64,000 nt of DNA from contig NZ_JAAMRE010000014.1 in the NCBI RefSeq assembly GCF_013522705.1, positions 1 to 64,000 of the forward strand, given 5' to 3'. The translations under genes were made by a program, and so were the position numbers. The DNA comes from Pseudomonas lurida. Its GTDB lineage: Bacteria; Pseudomonadota; Gammaproteobacteria; Pseudomonadales; Pseudomonadaceae. The notes beneath the pieces were generated by a model that worked only from the letters and a program-made list of their open reading frames with translations, was not told the origin of the DNA and made no database searches. Positions within the stretch are counted from its first letter, which is position 1. Each line of letters starts with the position of its first letter. This document shows, one piece after another, positions 51,135-60,360 of this stretch.

Positions 51135-54100
51135 GTGCTACCGATATCCAACCACTCCCGCCTGACAGACATTCCTTTTATTCCCGCTTCACCTGTGCCG
51201 GTGCCGACGGCACCCGTACATTTTCGTACGCGGCGCTCGACCCCCGCCGAACCGCCGGCGATTCCCGGGCCTGCCTGGACCCTGCCGGTATCGTCAGGCG
51301 AACACACCGATACCCGCGCCGGTGATGCCGACCTGGCGGCGCGGCTGGCGACGGCCCTAAGCAGCGGCCAGACCAGCCTGACCATTCCCGAAAGCAGCAG
51401 CGTGGCGGGCCTATTGACGATCTATCGCCGGTTGCTCGACCAGCCGCAGACTCAGCAATGGTTCTTGAACAAAGGGCTGCCAACCGAGACGCTGACGTTG
51501 CGCAGGCATAGCGTTGAGGGCTTTACCACCCATGAGGGCGCACGCACGCGGGCAACGTTCAGCACCACCGACGACAGCGGTTGGTGGCAGGCCTCCCGCC
51601 ATCTGCGGGCGATGCGTGATCTTCTCGACCCGGCAGACCAGGGCCTGCCCCATCTCGCGTCCGGTGAACTGCGCGTACCGCTGCACGTGGTTTTACAGGC
51701 CTACGGGCTCAATCCCGCCGAGAATGCGCAGGCGCTCACGGCACGCGTGCTCAAGGACGGCCTGACGTTATCGCCGCACGTGCCCGCAGCGGTCCTGGCG
51801 GTCAAACAGCTGGTCAGTGACCTGGATGAACGCGCCTACCTGGCAACCCTGCTGGAGCAACAGGTGCAGGGCTTGTCGCAGAACAGCCGCTGCGACTGGT
51901 CAACGCTGGCGATCCAGGTATCGCCGGCGTCAGCCCAAGGCATAGGGGAGCATCCGAGACACAACGTCGCCCAATTGTTGCAACTCAAGGGGCTCGGCAC
52001 TCCAGGCACAGTCGCGCAGACGCGCCATGCCATTCAATGGTTGCGCACGGCATTGCCGCCGGCGCCGGCCCTGGGAGACTACGCGGCCATGATCCCAGGC
52101 GCGCCCGGCGAGCTCGCAGGCCAACCTCTCACGACGCTGGCCACGCACACGCCCGAGACGCTGCGTCACAACACCGAGCTCCATCTGGACAACCTCGCTA
52201 AAAGTCCTGACGCCATGGCGTTCGGCGCGCAACTGGCGGCCGCGCTGCAGGGGCCTGCTGGCACAGTCGCCGGTTACGCGCTCTACCAGCCCGCCAACGC
52301 CGGGCGCACCCTGAATGAAGTGCGCAGCGATCTGGAAGCGTACCTGCGCGACATCAAACATCTTGATCCCAAGGTTGCGGTGCTGGTGGCTCACGTGGGG
52401 CTGGCGCGTAGCGCCCCCGAATTCCTGGTGCGTGAGGTGCCTGACGCGATCAGAATCGGCACACCTGCCTGGATGGAATTGCGCTTGGGTTGCGCCATGG
52501 CCGAAGCGGTGGCACCGGGCACATCCAGGGCGATGGATGAACAGCAGGTCAGCGCGCTGACAACGCTCACACCCCTGTCCGATGAGCAACGCACGCTGAT
52601 GCAGGGGCGGGGCCTCAGCGTGCTGCTGGACTGGGCGGTACTCAATGGGGTGATCCCCGAAAGGCCCCAGGGCGAACACTCGGAGCAGGAGATTAAAAAG
52701 GCGTCGGAGCTGTTCGGTCGGCAACGTCGGCACGCGGCACGCTCGTTCAGGATCGCCAGCACACCGTTGCCGACGCGTCGGGCGCTCGCCGTGCGGGAAC
52801 TGCTGAAGGTCTTCCCCGGCACCAGCACCAGTCAGTTGGAGGCGATGACGGTCTTTATTGCCGATGCCGGCGAGCGTAGAAACATGCGTCTGTCCGAACC
52901 GCGCACACGCTCGCTGATCGAGACCTATATGACCGGTGACCTGGTGCCTGGCAAGTGGATCCTGACGCGCGATATCCCCCCGCAAGAGACGCGCAAGCCT
53001 TCCACTACACCCTTTCAATTCCAGAACGAGGCTACGCTTCCCGTTGCGGCGCGCGAGAGGCTTGACAGCCTGATCCGGCGCTTGCCGGTAATGGATGACA
53101 TGCTGAAAAAAGACATCGACACCTATCACAACTTTCAGCAGCGTGGCTTTGTCACCAAGCTCAAACTGATGTTCGCCGGGCTGCCGCTGGCCGACCGCCA
53201 GCGGCTGGAGCTGGGCGAAGTGGACCTGTTCACGTTGCGCAAGAAAACCGGAAAACCGCAGGTAAATGAAGAGCGCGAAGACCGGGCGGCCGTCACTGGA
53301 CATCAGGGCGCACTGATGCGTGTGCTGCATGACGCAGCGGTGACGTACTACGAGGTGTTGTACAGCGGCAGCATCGTCAAGCATGACGACCCGCAAGTAA
53401 CCTTGGCCCTGGACCGCGTGATTCTGGATAAAAGCCATATCGCGCAATATAAATTGCAGGCCCAGAACTACATCCGTCGCGGGCATGAGGTGCCGCTGGA
53501 TTTCAACGCGTATGCCAGTGGCGCCGCGCCGGACCCGCAGACCACCTCCGCCGACATCATTATTGATCGACTCGGAAGGCGGCTGCCCGCAGCTGCGCTG
53601 CCGGACGATGTGACGCCGCCCACCTTCGTCCCCGACAGTTACCAGTCCGAGCGGGTTGAGTTCATTGCCTGTGAGATCGCTGAGCACAACTTCTATGAAA
53701 CCGCCGACGATATGCTCACGCGCGCCAAAGGCCAACTAAGCCTGGAAAAAAATCGCCAGGCCCACGCGCGGGACGTCAACCTGCTGGTATCCCTGGTACC
53801 GTTCGTGGGCGCGTACCAAGAGTTCAGCGACGGTAATTTTGCCAAAGGCATGCAGAGCCTGGCATTGGACGTGGCAGGCGTGGCGATTGGCGCCGGTGGC
53901 CAGGCACGCGCGCTGATACGCTCGGCGCGGGTGCTGGCGAAAAATACGGCGCGCCCCACCCTGGGCAGGCTGGGCGCGCGCGTTGCACCGATGACGCCGA
54001 AGGTGGCCTGGTCCTGGACCGAGCCGAAGGTGCGATTCAGCGATGCCGCGTTTGATTTTTCCAAACAATCGACGGGGTTTTTCAACGCGGTGTTCAATCC

Positions 54101-54299
54101 GCTGGATGGCTATCCGCGCCTGCTGACTGCCGCATCCAGAGGGCTGGCGAAACTGCCGACCGCGCTGGCTACAACCAGTACCGCCTTGGGGAAGGCGATG
54201 CCCCACCTGATAGCAGTGGAGCAGAAAATGTGCTGCTATCTGTTGGTGGCCACTGGCGCTGTTCCTAGCCAGGTTCCTGGACCGAACGCTGCCGAGTGA
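51135..54299 (+). CDS. Large protein of unknown function, resembling Pseudomonas dermonecrotic/Mcf-type toxin proteins
   Basis: A 1054-residue protein with no signal peptide and no conserved domain I can name with certainty. It begins with a Pro-rich segment (residues about 5-45) and continues as a long mostly helical region. Near residue 900 is RDVNLLVSLVPFVGAYQEF, followed by NFAKGMQSLALDVAGVAIGAG. This hydrophobic pattern recalls the putative membrane-insertion region of Mcf-like and HopAC1/DUF6543-like toxins of pseudomonads. It ends only about 120 residues later, with no obvious effector domain. No ATG start exists; GTG 51135 with AAGAGGA seven bases before it is chosen over GTG 51066. 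It is between pssA and the efe operon, with no immunity or secretion gene beside it. Confidence 0.6.
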   Translation: MLPISNHSRLTDIPFIPASPVPVPTAPVHFRTRRSTPAEPPAIPGPAWTLPVSSGEHTDTRAGDADLAARLATALSSGQTSLTIPESSSVAGLLTIYRRLLDQPQTQQWFLNKGLPTETLTLRRHSVEGFTTHEGARTRATFSTTDDSGWWQASRHLRAMRDLLDPADQGLPHLASGELRVPLHVVLQAYGLNPAENAQALTARVLKDGLTLSPHVPAAVLAVKQLVSDLDERAYLATLLEQQVQGLSQNSRCDWSTLAIQVSPASAQGIGEHPRHNVAQLLQLKGLGTPGTVAQTRHAIQWLRTALPPAPALGDYAAMIPGAPGELAGQPLTTLATHTPETLRHNTELHLDNLAKSPDAMAFGAQLAAALQGPAGTVAGYALYQPANAGRTLNEVRSDLEAYLRDIKHLDPKVAVLVAHVGLARSAPEFLVREVPDAIRIGTPAWMELRLGCAMAEAVAPGTSRAMDEQQVSALTTLTPLSDEQRTLMQGRGLSVLLDWAVLNGVIPERPQGEHSEQEIKKASELFGRQRRHAARSFRIASTPLPTRRALAVRELLKVFPGTSTSQLEAMTVFIADAGERRNMRLSEPRTRSLIETYMTGDLVPGKWILTRDIPPQETRKPSTTPFQFQNEATLPVAARERLDSLIRRLPVMDDMLKKDIDTYHNFQQRGFVTKLKLMFAGLPLADRQRLELGEVDLFTLRKKTGKPQVNEEREDRAAVTGHQGALMRVLHDAAVTYYEVLYSGSIVKHDDPQVTLALDRVILDKSHIAQYKLQAQNYIRRGHEVPLDFNAYASGAAPDPQTTSADIIIDRLGRRLPAAALPDDVTPPTFVPDSYQSERVEFIACEIAEHNFYETADDMLTRAKGQLSLEKNRQAHARDVNLLVSLVPFVGAYQEFSDGNFAKGMQSLALDVAGVAIGAGGQARALIRSARVLAKNTARPTLGRLGARVAPMTPKVAWSWTEPKVRFSDAAFDFSKQSTGFFNAVFNPLDGYPRLLTAASRGLAKLPTALATTSTALGKAMPHLIAVEQKMCCYLLVATGAVPSQVPGPNAAE

Positions 54300-54304
54300 G
54301 GCTG

Positions 54305-55123
54305 TCAGTTCAAGCCCAGCTTGCCCCGCAGCATGGACAGGTCTTCGGCCAGGGTGTTGACCGGCCCCACCAGCGCTTTTCGGTCGTTTTCCTTGACCTT
54401 GTCGTAGGTCTGGAAACCGCCATCGGGGGTCTTGTACTTGGCCAGGATCTTATCGACGCTGGCAAAGTTTTTGTCGACCTTGGCCAGGAACGCCTTGTCC
54501 TGTTTTTCGATCTGGCTGCGGAACAGGTCGACGATTTTCTTCGCACCGTCAATGTTGCCCTGGAAGTCATACAGGTCGGTGTGGCTGTAGCGATCTTCTT
54601 CGCCGGAAATCTTGGTGGCGGCGACTTCTTCGAGCAGCGCTGCAGCACCGCCTACGACTTTTTCCGGCGGGAAGGTCAGGCCGTCGACGCGGGTCTTGAG
54701 GTCGTTGACGTCGGTGTTGAGCTTGGCGGTCAGTGCCTCCAGGCCTTGGGTCGAGTTCTGCGAAAAAAGCGCGTATTCGATGCGGTGGAAACCGGTGAAA
54801 TCTTCGGCGGTCACGCCTTTTTCGTGGTCGTCGACGCGCGAGTCGATGGAGGCGTCGAGGTCGCTGAACAGCTCGGCGATCGGCTCGATGGACTCGTAGT
54901 GCACGCGGGTCGGCGCGTAGAGTTTCCTGGCGGTGGCCAGGTCGCCCTTGTTGATTGCCGCCGTGAAGGCTTGGGTCTGGGTCACCAGCTCACCGATTTC
55001 TTCGGTGACGTAGATCTTGTAGTCCGACACCGGGCCTACCAGGTCCAGCGGCGCGGTAGCGGCAAAGGCTGCCAGCGGTGAAAGGGTCATTAACAACGAC
55101 AACGCGATAGTCGACTTTTTCAT
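54305..55123 (-). CDS. EfeO-like periplasmic M75 (imelysin-type) protein, fourth gene of the efe operon
   Basis: A 272-residue secreted protein with a signal peptide of about 21 residues (ending AAFAA). The mature part is the imelysin/M75 domain of EfeO with the HxxE metal motif in [10 protein letters not shown] and a second [14 protein letters not shown] stretch. It lacks the N-terminal cupredoxin domain of full EfeO, so it corresponds to the EfeM form. It is the last gene after efeU, efeO and efeB, 24 bp behind efeB, and probably binds iron in the periplasm for the same uptake system. Confidence 0.88.
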   Translation of the reverse strand: MKKSTIALSLLMTLSPLAAFAATAPLDLVGPVSDYKIYVTEEIGELVTQTQAFTAAINKGDLATARKLYAPTRVHYESIEPIAELFSDLDASIDSRVDDHEKGVTAEDFTGFHRIEYALFSQNSTQGLEALTAKLNTDVNDLKTRVDGLTFPPEKVVGGAAALLEEVAATKISGEEDRYSHTDLYDFQGNIDGAKKIVDLFRSQIEKQDKAFLAKVDKNFASVDKILAKYKTPDGGFQTYDKVKENDRKALVGPVNTLAEDLSMLRGKLGLN

Positions 55124-55147
55124 GGGACGTTTCCGCTCGGGTTTATT

Positions 55148-56470
55148 TTAGGTGTTGGCAGTGGTTTGAGGGTGCGTGGCAGCGAGCAGCGTGCGCCCGA
55201 TGAAATCCTGGGGGCCCGTGACTCCCGGCAAGGTAAAGAAGTACCCGCCGCCGACCGGCTTGAGGTATTCCTCCAGGGGCTCGCCGTTGAGCCGGGTCTG
55301 CACGGTGATGAAGCCTTTCTCCAGGTCAGCCTGGTAGCAGATGAACAACAGCCCCATGTCCAACTGACCGTTTTTGTTGACGCCGTTGGAGTAGTTGAAC
55401 GGCCGACGCAGGATCAGGTTGGCCTGGGTCTGCGGGGTGCGTGGGTTGGCCAGGCGGATGTGGGCATCGAGCTTGGTCAACTTGCCTTCGGGGTCCTTGC
55501 TGTAGTCGGGCACCTGGCTTTCTTTTTCGCCGTCCATAGGCGCGCCGGTGGTTTTGACGCGGCCGATGATGCTTTCCTGTTCCTGCAGGGGCGTGCGGTC
55601 CCAGCGCTCGACGAAGTTGCGGATGATACGCACCGCCTGATAACTGCCATGAGCCGCCCAGCTGGGTTCGTCGCCGCCTGGTTGTACCCACACCACCTGG
55701 TTCATTGCTTTGTCGTCGTTGGAGTTCGGGTTGGCCGAGCCGTCGCGGAACCCCAGGAAGTTACGTGCGCTCTGTGCCGGTTCGCCGGGGCGGGCAGGGG
55801 CCTGGGGCGGCACGCTGCCTTCCTGTTTCCAGCGCACCAGCAGCAGGTCGGGCAGGTTTTTCACGATGTCGCGCAGCGCGTGGATGTTGGTGTCCGGGGT
55901 GTTTGAGCTGAACTGCAGGCTCAGGTCGCCATGGCACTGCGCCGGCTCCAGCGCATCGTTGGGGAACCCGACCATACGCATCAGGCGCTTGGGCTTGGCG
56001 GCGGCGAGGCCGAAGCGTTCGTCGAACAGCGACTCGCCCACTGACACCGTGATGGTCAGGTTATCCGGGGTGACCACCGGGCCCAGAATCCCGGAATCGG
56101 TGGGCGGCAACTTCGGATCGACCTGGGGCACCGGCCCGCCGGTCATCAGGAAATGGATGCGTTCGTTCAGGGTGCGGAACAGGCGCTCCAGGTCCTGGCG
56201 GTCGCTGGCCAATACGTCGAAGGCCACCAGCATGCCGCAGGCCGGACGAGGGGTGACGATGCCGGTCTGGTGCTGGCCATAGAAGTCGTGGTGGTCCTGA
56301 GTCTTGTCGCTGCGCGGCGCGGTGGTGACTTGTTCCGCGGCGGCTGCCATGGCCGGGCAGGCCAGGCTGCTGCCGGCAATCGCTGCGCCGGTGGCGGCCA
56401 TGCCCAGCAGGACGCGGCGGCGCTGGAGGTCAAACTGTTCTGAATCACTCATGTGTGCGGTCGTCTTCAC
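55148..56470 (-). CDS. efeB: EfeB, Tat-exported Dyp-type heme peroxidase
   Basis: A 440-residue periplasmic heme peroxidase of the EfeUOB iron importer. The Tat signal (RRRVLLGMAATG) is followed by a ferredoxin-like double domain. The Dyp hallmark is GFRDGSANP near residue 240. Its role, oxidising ferrous iron or handling heme, is still debated. GTG 56470 overlaps the efeO stop (GTGA), suggesting coupling; an ATG at 56452 (MSDSEQFDL) is an equally good start for a Tat protein. Confidence 0.93.
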   Translation of the reverse strand: MKTTAHMSDSEQFDLQRRRVLLGMAATGAAIAGSSLACPAMAAAAEQVTTAPRSDKTQDHHDFYGQHQTGIVTPRPACGMLVAFDVLASDRQDLERLFRTLNERIHFLMTGGPVPQVDPKLPPTDSGILGPVVTPDNLTITVSVGESLFDERFGLAAAKPKRLMRMVGFPNDALEPAQCHGDLSLQFSSNTPDTNIHALRDIVKNLPDLLLVRWKQEGSVPPQAPARPGEPAQSARNFLGFRDGSANPNSNDDKAMNQVVWVQPGGDEPSWAAHGSYQAVRIIRNFVERWDRTPLQEQESIIGRVKTTGAPMDGEKESQVPDYSKDPEGKLTKLDAHIRLANPRTPQTQANLILRRPFNYSNGVNKNGQLDMGLLFICYQADLEKGFITVQTRLNGEPLEEYLKPVGGGYFFTLPGVTGPQDFIGRTLLAATHPQTTANT

Positions 56471-57669
56471 TGCAGGCCGGAAAGGCCAAGGGCGGGATCG
56501 ATTCCATCGAGTACGGCGGCCAGAGCCTTGGCCTTGTCAGCGAGCTGTTTGCGCTGACCGTCGGTGACGCTGTCGTAGCGACGGTACTGGCCGTCGACTT
56601 TCAATGCGTCGAGTTCGCTGCCAAATGCGGCGAGGGCGCTGTCGACCTTGGGCAGCAGTTCGGCGGCGGACTTTTCCAGCAGCGGGCGTATCAGTTCGAC
56701 CACTTTGTGGGCGGCGGCCAGGTTGGCGGCAAACCCGTTCAGGTCGAGGTGGCTGTAGCGCTCCTCCTCACCGCTGAGGGCGCGTACGTCGGCCAGGCTG
56801 TTGAGGTTGCGCACCACGATGCTGACCAGTTGCTCGGGCGGCAGCGATTGAGCCAGCAGTTGCTGTTTGAGGGTGTTGACGTCGCTGACCAGGCGTTGCG
56901 CTACCGGAGCCAGGCCCTCGATGCTGTGCTGCTGGAACAGGCTGTACTCGATGCGGTGGAAACCGCTGAAAGCCGGGTCCTGCTCGCGTTTTTCGAAGTA
57001 ATCGGCCCGCGCGTTGATCGCGTTGTCCAACTCCGCCAGACGCTGCGCCGCCGGTGCCAAACGCTGGTAGGCCTCGCGCGCGGGGGCATACAACGCCTGG
57101 GCCTGTGCCAGGTCGCCGGCATCGATGGCCTGTTGCAGTGCGGTCACAGCCTTGATCAGGGCGCTGCCCTGGCTGCTCAGGTACACCCGGAACTCCGACA
57201 ATGGGCCGATGAACGCCACCATCGACGGCTTGGCTTTGGCCTGGGCCTCGGATTCAGCGGTCGGCGTCACATGCAGGGTGCCGCGCGGGTTGCTCAGCAG
57301 TCCGCAGGTAATCGCATAGTCGCCGGGCTGCAGGTTGGCATTGATCACCTGGCTTAGACCGGGGGCAATGTTTTCGCGCTCTTCCACCACCAGCACGCCG
57401 TCAAGGATTTCCCACTCCACCGCACGGTCGGAGCGGTTGATGATGCGAAAACTCGCCGGCCCGGCGGGCACGGTCAGCGCGTTGGGTTCGCAGGCGTGGG
57501 CATGAATGGTCACCGCGATTTCATTGCTGTGGGTCTGGCGCTTGGCGGCGGCCAGTTGGGAGGCGTAGTAAAACAGGCCGCCGGCGGCGATCATCACGAC
57601 CACCGAGCCGGCCACCGCCCAGCGCAGGGCGCGGGGGGGCGAGGCGGGTTGAGGCGTTGGGTTGGACAA
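56467..57669 (-). CDS. efeO: EfeO, periplasmic cupredoxin-M75 iron-binding protein
   Basis: A 400-residue protein. The N-terminus has one hydrophobic anchor or signal helix (residues about 15-36). The cupredoxin domain spans about 45-130 (HACEPNALTVPAGPASFRIIN; YAITCGLL), and the M75 domain about 145-395 has HxxE in GFHRIEYSLF and EEERYSHLDLNGF. It is thought to bind iron and pass it to EfeU. It begins 10 bp after the efeU stop and overlaps efeB. Confidence 0.93.
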   Translation of the reverse strand: MSNPTPQPASPPRALRWAVAGSVVVMIAAGGLFYYASQLAAAKRQTHSNEIAVTIHAHACEPNALTVPAGPASFRIINRSDRAVEWEILDGVLVVEERENIAPGLSQVINANLQPGDYAITCGLLSNPRGTLHVTPTAESEAQAKAKPSMVAFIGPLSEFRVYLSSQGSALIKAVTALQQAIDAGDLAQAQALYAPAREAYQRLAPAAQRLAELDNAINARADYFEKREQDPAFSGFHRIEYSLFQQHSIEGLAPVAQRLVSDVNTLKQQLLAQSLPPEQLVSIVVRNLNSLADVRALSGEEERYSHLDLNGFAANLAAAHKVVELIRPLLEKSAAELLPKVDSALAAFGSELDALKVDGQYRRYDSVTDGQRKQLADKAKALAAVLDGIDPALGLSGLQ

Positions 57670-57679
57670 AGGGCAGTCC

Positions 57680-58525
57680 TTACTGGCTGGAAACGGAAGA
57701 GGGTGTAGTGACGGGCTGAGTGGAAGGTGAGGGCAGGAAGAACATCACCAGCGCGACCACCAGATAAATCACATAGGCTCCCAAGGTGCTGACCGTCGGC
57801 GCTTCCTGGTAGCCGAACATGCCGGCGAGTACCGAACCCAGCGGGCTGTCCATCGGCAAGGCAGTGCTGAAATCGAACAATACGGTTTGCAGGTGATTCC
57901 ACACTCCGGCCTCGTGCAGGGCCTGCACCGAGTTGGCGAGGATGCCGGCGGCGACCACCAGGATAAACAGCCCGGTCCAACGGAAAAACGCCGCCAGGTT
58001 CAGGCGCATACTGCCGGTGTAAATCAGGAAGCCGAGGATAATTGCCAGCACCAGCCCGAGCAGCGCACCGATCGGTGCGCCCGGGCCTTCGCTCTGCTGG
58101 AACACCGCCAGCAGGAAGAACACCGTCTCCAGGCCTTCGCGGGCCACCGCGAAAAACACCATGAGGATCAACGCGGTGACCTGGTGCTTCGAACCGGTCA
58201 ATGCCTGGTCGAGGGAGGCGTGCAGTGAATGCTTGATCGAGCGCGCGACCTTGCGCATCCAGAACACCATGGAACTGAGGATGCCCACGGCAACCAGGCC
58301 GACAATCCCTTCAAACAGCTCCTGTTGCTTCTGCGGAAACTCAGCGCTCATCAGCTCCAGGCCACCGCCCACCAGCAGTGCCAGGGCGGCCGCGAGGAAC
58401 ACCCCGATCCACACCGCCGGCATCCATTGGCCGCGACCTGTCTGCTGCAGGTAACTGGCGATGATGCCGACGATCAAGGCCGCTTCGATGCCTTCGCGCA
58501 GCATGATGAGAAAGGGAACGAGCAT
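57680..58525 (-). CDS. efeU: EfeU, FTR1-family iron permease
   Basis: A 281-residue inner-membrane permease of the Ftr1/OFeT family with seven helices. Both iron-binding REXXE motifs are present: REGIE near residue 10 and REGLE near residue 129. The chosen start MLVPFLIMLREGIEAAL begins just before the first motif, as is standard; an upstream GTG (58543) would add six residues. First gene of efeU-efeO-efeB plus a fourth gene, with a Fur-type box 41-59 bp upstream, so it is expected to be induced in low iron. Confidence 0.94.
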   Translation of the reverse strand: MLVPFLIMLREGIEAALIVGIIASYLQQTGRGQWMPAVWIGVFLAAALALLVGGGLELMSAEFPQKQQELFEGIVGLVAVGILSSMVFWMRKVARSIKHSLHASLDQALTGSKHQVTALILMVFFAVAREGLETVFFLLAVFQQSEGPGAPIGALLGLVLAIILGFLIYTGSMRLNLAAFFRWTGLFILVVAAGILANSVQALHEAGVWNHLQTVLFDFSTALPMDSPLGSVLAGMFGYQEAPTVSTLGAYVIYLVVALVMFFLPSPSTQPVTTPSSVSSQ

Positions 58526-58565
58526 CGGGCACCACAACGTCACTAGATAGGAAGCTAAGTTGTAA

Positions 58566-58584
58566 CATAATGATACTCATTGCT
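58566..58584 (-). promoter_or_regulatory. Fur box of the efe operon
   Basis: The core AATGA-TAC-TCATT (58569-58581) is a perfect Fur-type inverted repeat, in TAACATAATGATACTCATTG. It lies in the gap between efeU and the divergent AraC gene, closer to efeU. Confidence 0.75.
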
Positions 58585-58692
58585 AAACAGCAAACATTGA
58601 CGTTTGCTGAACACTCGCTGAACGGTGGTGACGAATCGCCATGGCCCTTATGATGCAGGCCACCTGAATAGCTGTCGGATCGCCTGAAGTTC

Positions 58693-59709
58693 ATGTCGGA
58701 AAAAGACACCATCTCCCTGCACCTCGTGCGCGAGGCTTTGTTGCAGAGCTGCGCGCCCGGCGCGGCCAGCGCGCAGGTGCTGGCCAAGGCCGGTATCGAT
58801 CCGGCGCTGCTCGCGCAGCCCGACGCCCGCGTGTCGGCCACGAGCTACGCACGGCTATGGCGGCTGCTGGCCAGGCGTACGGACGACGAGTTTTTCGGCA
58901 TGGACCCGCGCAAGCTCAAGTCGGGCAGCCTGGCGTTCCTGTGCCACGCCTGCATGGCGCAACCGACTCTGGCTGATGGCCTGCAGACCGGGTTGGGGTT
59001 TCTGTCGCTGATGCTGGACCACTTGCCCGCCCAACTGGTGCGCCAGCAAAGCCTGGCGGAAATCGTCCTGCTGGAACCGGAGACGGCGCCTCGCCGGGCG
59101 TTCACCTATTTCACCTATTGGATGATCGTGCACGGTGTGGCCTGTTGGCTCGCCGGGCGCCGCATTCCGATCCTGGCCATCGAACTGCGTTGCCCATCGC
59201 CGGATTTCTGCGACGACTACCGCGTGATGTTCTCCGACAACCTGCGCTTCAACCGGCCACGCACGCGCATGATCTTCTCCGCCGACTGCCTGGACCTGCC
59301 GATCAAACGCAGCCCTCAGGAGCTTCAGCGCTTCCTCGCCCACGCTCCCGCGAACATCCTGGTCAAATACCGCGACCCCGACAGCCTGGCCACCCGCATC
59401 AAACACGACCTGCGCCAACTGCCCCCCGACACCTGGCCGGAAACCGAAGGCCTGGCCGCGAGTCTGTGCATCTCCGCGTCCACTTTGCGTCGTCGCCTGG
59501 CCGAGGAGGGGCAGACGTACCAGGGGCTCAAAGACAGCGTGCGCAAGGAGTTAGCGATTGTCTGGCTGGCCGAACCGCAGATCAGCTTTGCTGAAATTGC
59601 CGTGCGGCTGGGCTTTGCGGATGTAAGTTCATTCTATAAGGCGTTCCGTAAATGGTCGGGGTCGAATCCGGGGCATTATCGGAGTTTGATACTTAACGAT
59701 ATTGGCTGA
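58693..59709 (+). CDS. AraC-family transcriptional regulator
   Basis: A 338-residue regulator. The N-terminal part (residues about 15-205) is of the arabinose-binding-like type found in OruR/ArgR-like regulators (ARVSATSYARLWRLLARRTD; GSLAFLCHACMAQPT). The C-terminal AraC helix-turn-helix pair lies at about 235-335 (ASLCISASTLRRRLAEEGQTY; ISFAEIAVRLGFADVSSFYKAF). It is divergent from the efe operon across 167 bp with a Fur-type box nearer to efeU. Whether it controls efe genes or something elsewhere is not evident. Confidence 0.92.
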   Translation: MSEKDTISLHLVREALLQSCAPGAASAQVLAKAGIDPALLAQPDARVSATSYARLWRLLARRTDDEFFGMDPRKLKSGSLAFLCHACMAQPTLADGLQTGLGFLSLMLDHLPAQLVRQQSLAEIVLLEPETAPRRAFTYFTYWMIVHGVACWLAGRRIPILAIELRCPSPDFCDDYRVMFSDNLRFNRPRTRMIFSADCLDLPIKRSPQELQRFLAHAPANILVKYRDPDSLATRIKHDLRQLPPDTWPETEGLAASLCISASTLRRRLAEEGQTYQGLKDSVRKELAIVWLAEPQISFAEIAVRLGFADVSSFYKAFRKWSGSNPGHYRSLILNDIG

Positions 59710-59735
59710 AGTTCAGCCGTACAAGGAGATAGGTA

Positions 59736-60260
59736 ATGCGCACGTCATGGTTATGGTTGATTTGCTGCGCGCTTTTCCCGCTGAGCAGTTGGGCGCAGTT
59801 GGGGATCGGTGATTTCACGCTGGGCATGCCGCGCCAGCAGGTCATGGACATCCTGCATCGCCACTTCCCTTCGGTGGAGTTGGAACACAACCTCTCCTAT
59901 CCCGTGCCTATGCCTTACTACCGCGCGCGCGAACCGTCCCGTCCGTATCTTTTAAAGGATGTACCTATCCATACCGTAGCGGCCTATTTCGACGAGGCTG
60001 ACCGGCTCAAGCAACTGAGCATCAATTTCGATATCACCGACCCCGAACGAATCAAGCCGTTGATACCGCTTATGCACGAGGCACGGCTGGCGCCCGACAC
60101 CCAAGGACGTCATGAACTCTTCAACAGTGATGGCGAGTTGACCTATTACGTGTCGCAACCCTATGGGTGGACAGTCGTGGAGATCGCCGACAGAGCCGCG
60201 TCGAAGGTTAATATTCCGATGCGTGCGCACGTAGACCAACAGATCAGGGCATTCAAGTAG
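59736..60260 (+). CDS. Periplasmic protein of unknown function
   Basis: A 174-residue protein with a signal peptide of about 20 residues (ALFPLSSWAQ). The mature part starts LGIGDFTLGMPRQQVMDIL, a pattern seen in small periplasmic proteins that begin with a G-x-x-xGM motif, and has mixed alpha/beta character. No family is named. Strong AAGGAGAT site before the ATG. Follows the AraC gene by 26 bp and could be co-transcribed with it. Confidence 0.75.
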   Translation: MRTSWLWLICCALFPLSSWAQLGIGDFTLGMPRQQVMDILHRHFPSVELEHNLSYPVPMPYYRAREPSRPYLLKDVPIHTVAAYFDEADRLKQLSINFDITDPERIKPLIPLMHEARLAPDTQGRHELFNSDGELTYYVSQPYGWTVVEIADRAASKVNIPMRAHVDQQIRAFK

Positions 60261-60360
60261 CAAAGATGGGGGCGGGGGTAGAGAAACGTTTAAAACTACA
60301 TGTCCCCGCTTGCCTGCATCACTGTTAAATATTGTCTGGTAAGTTTCTGGAATATAAAGC

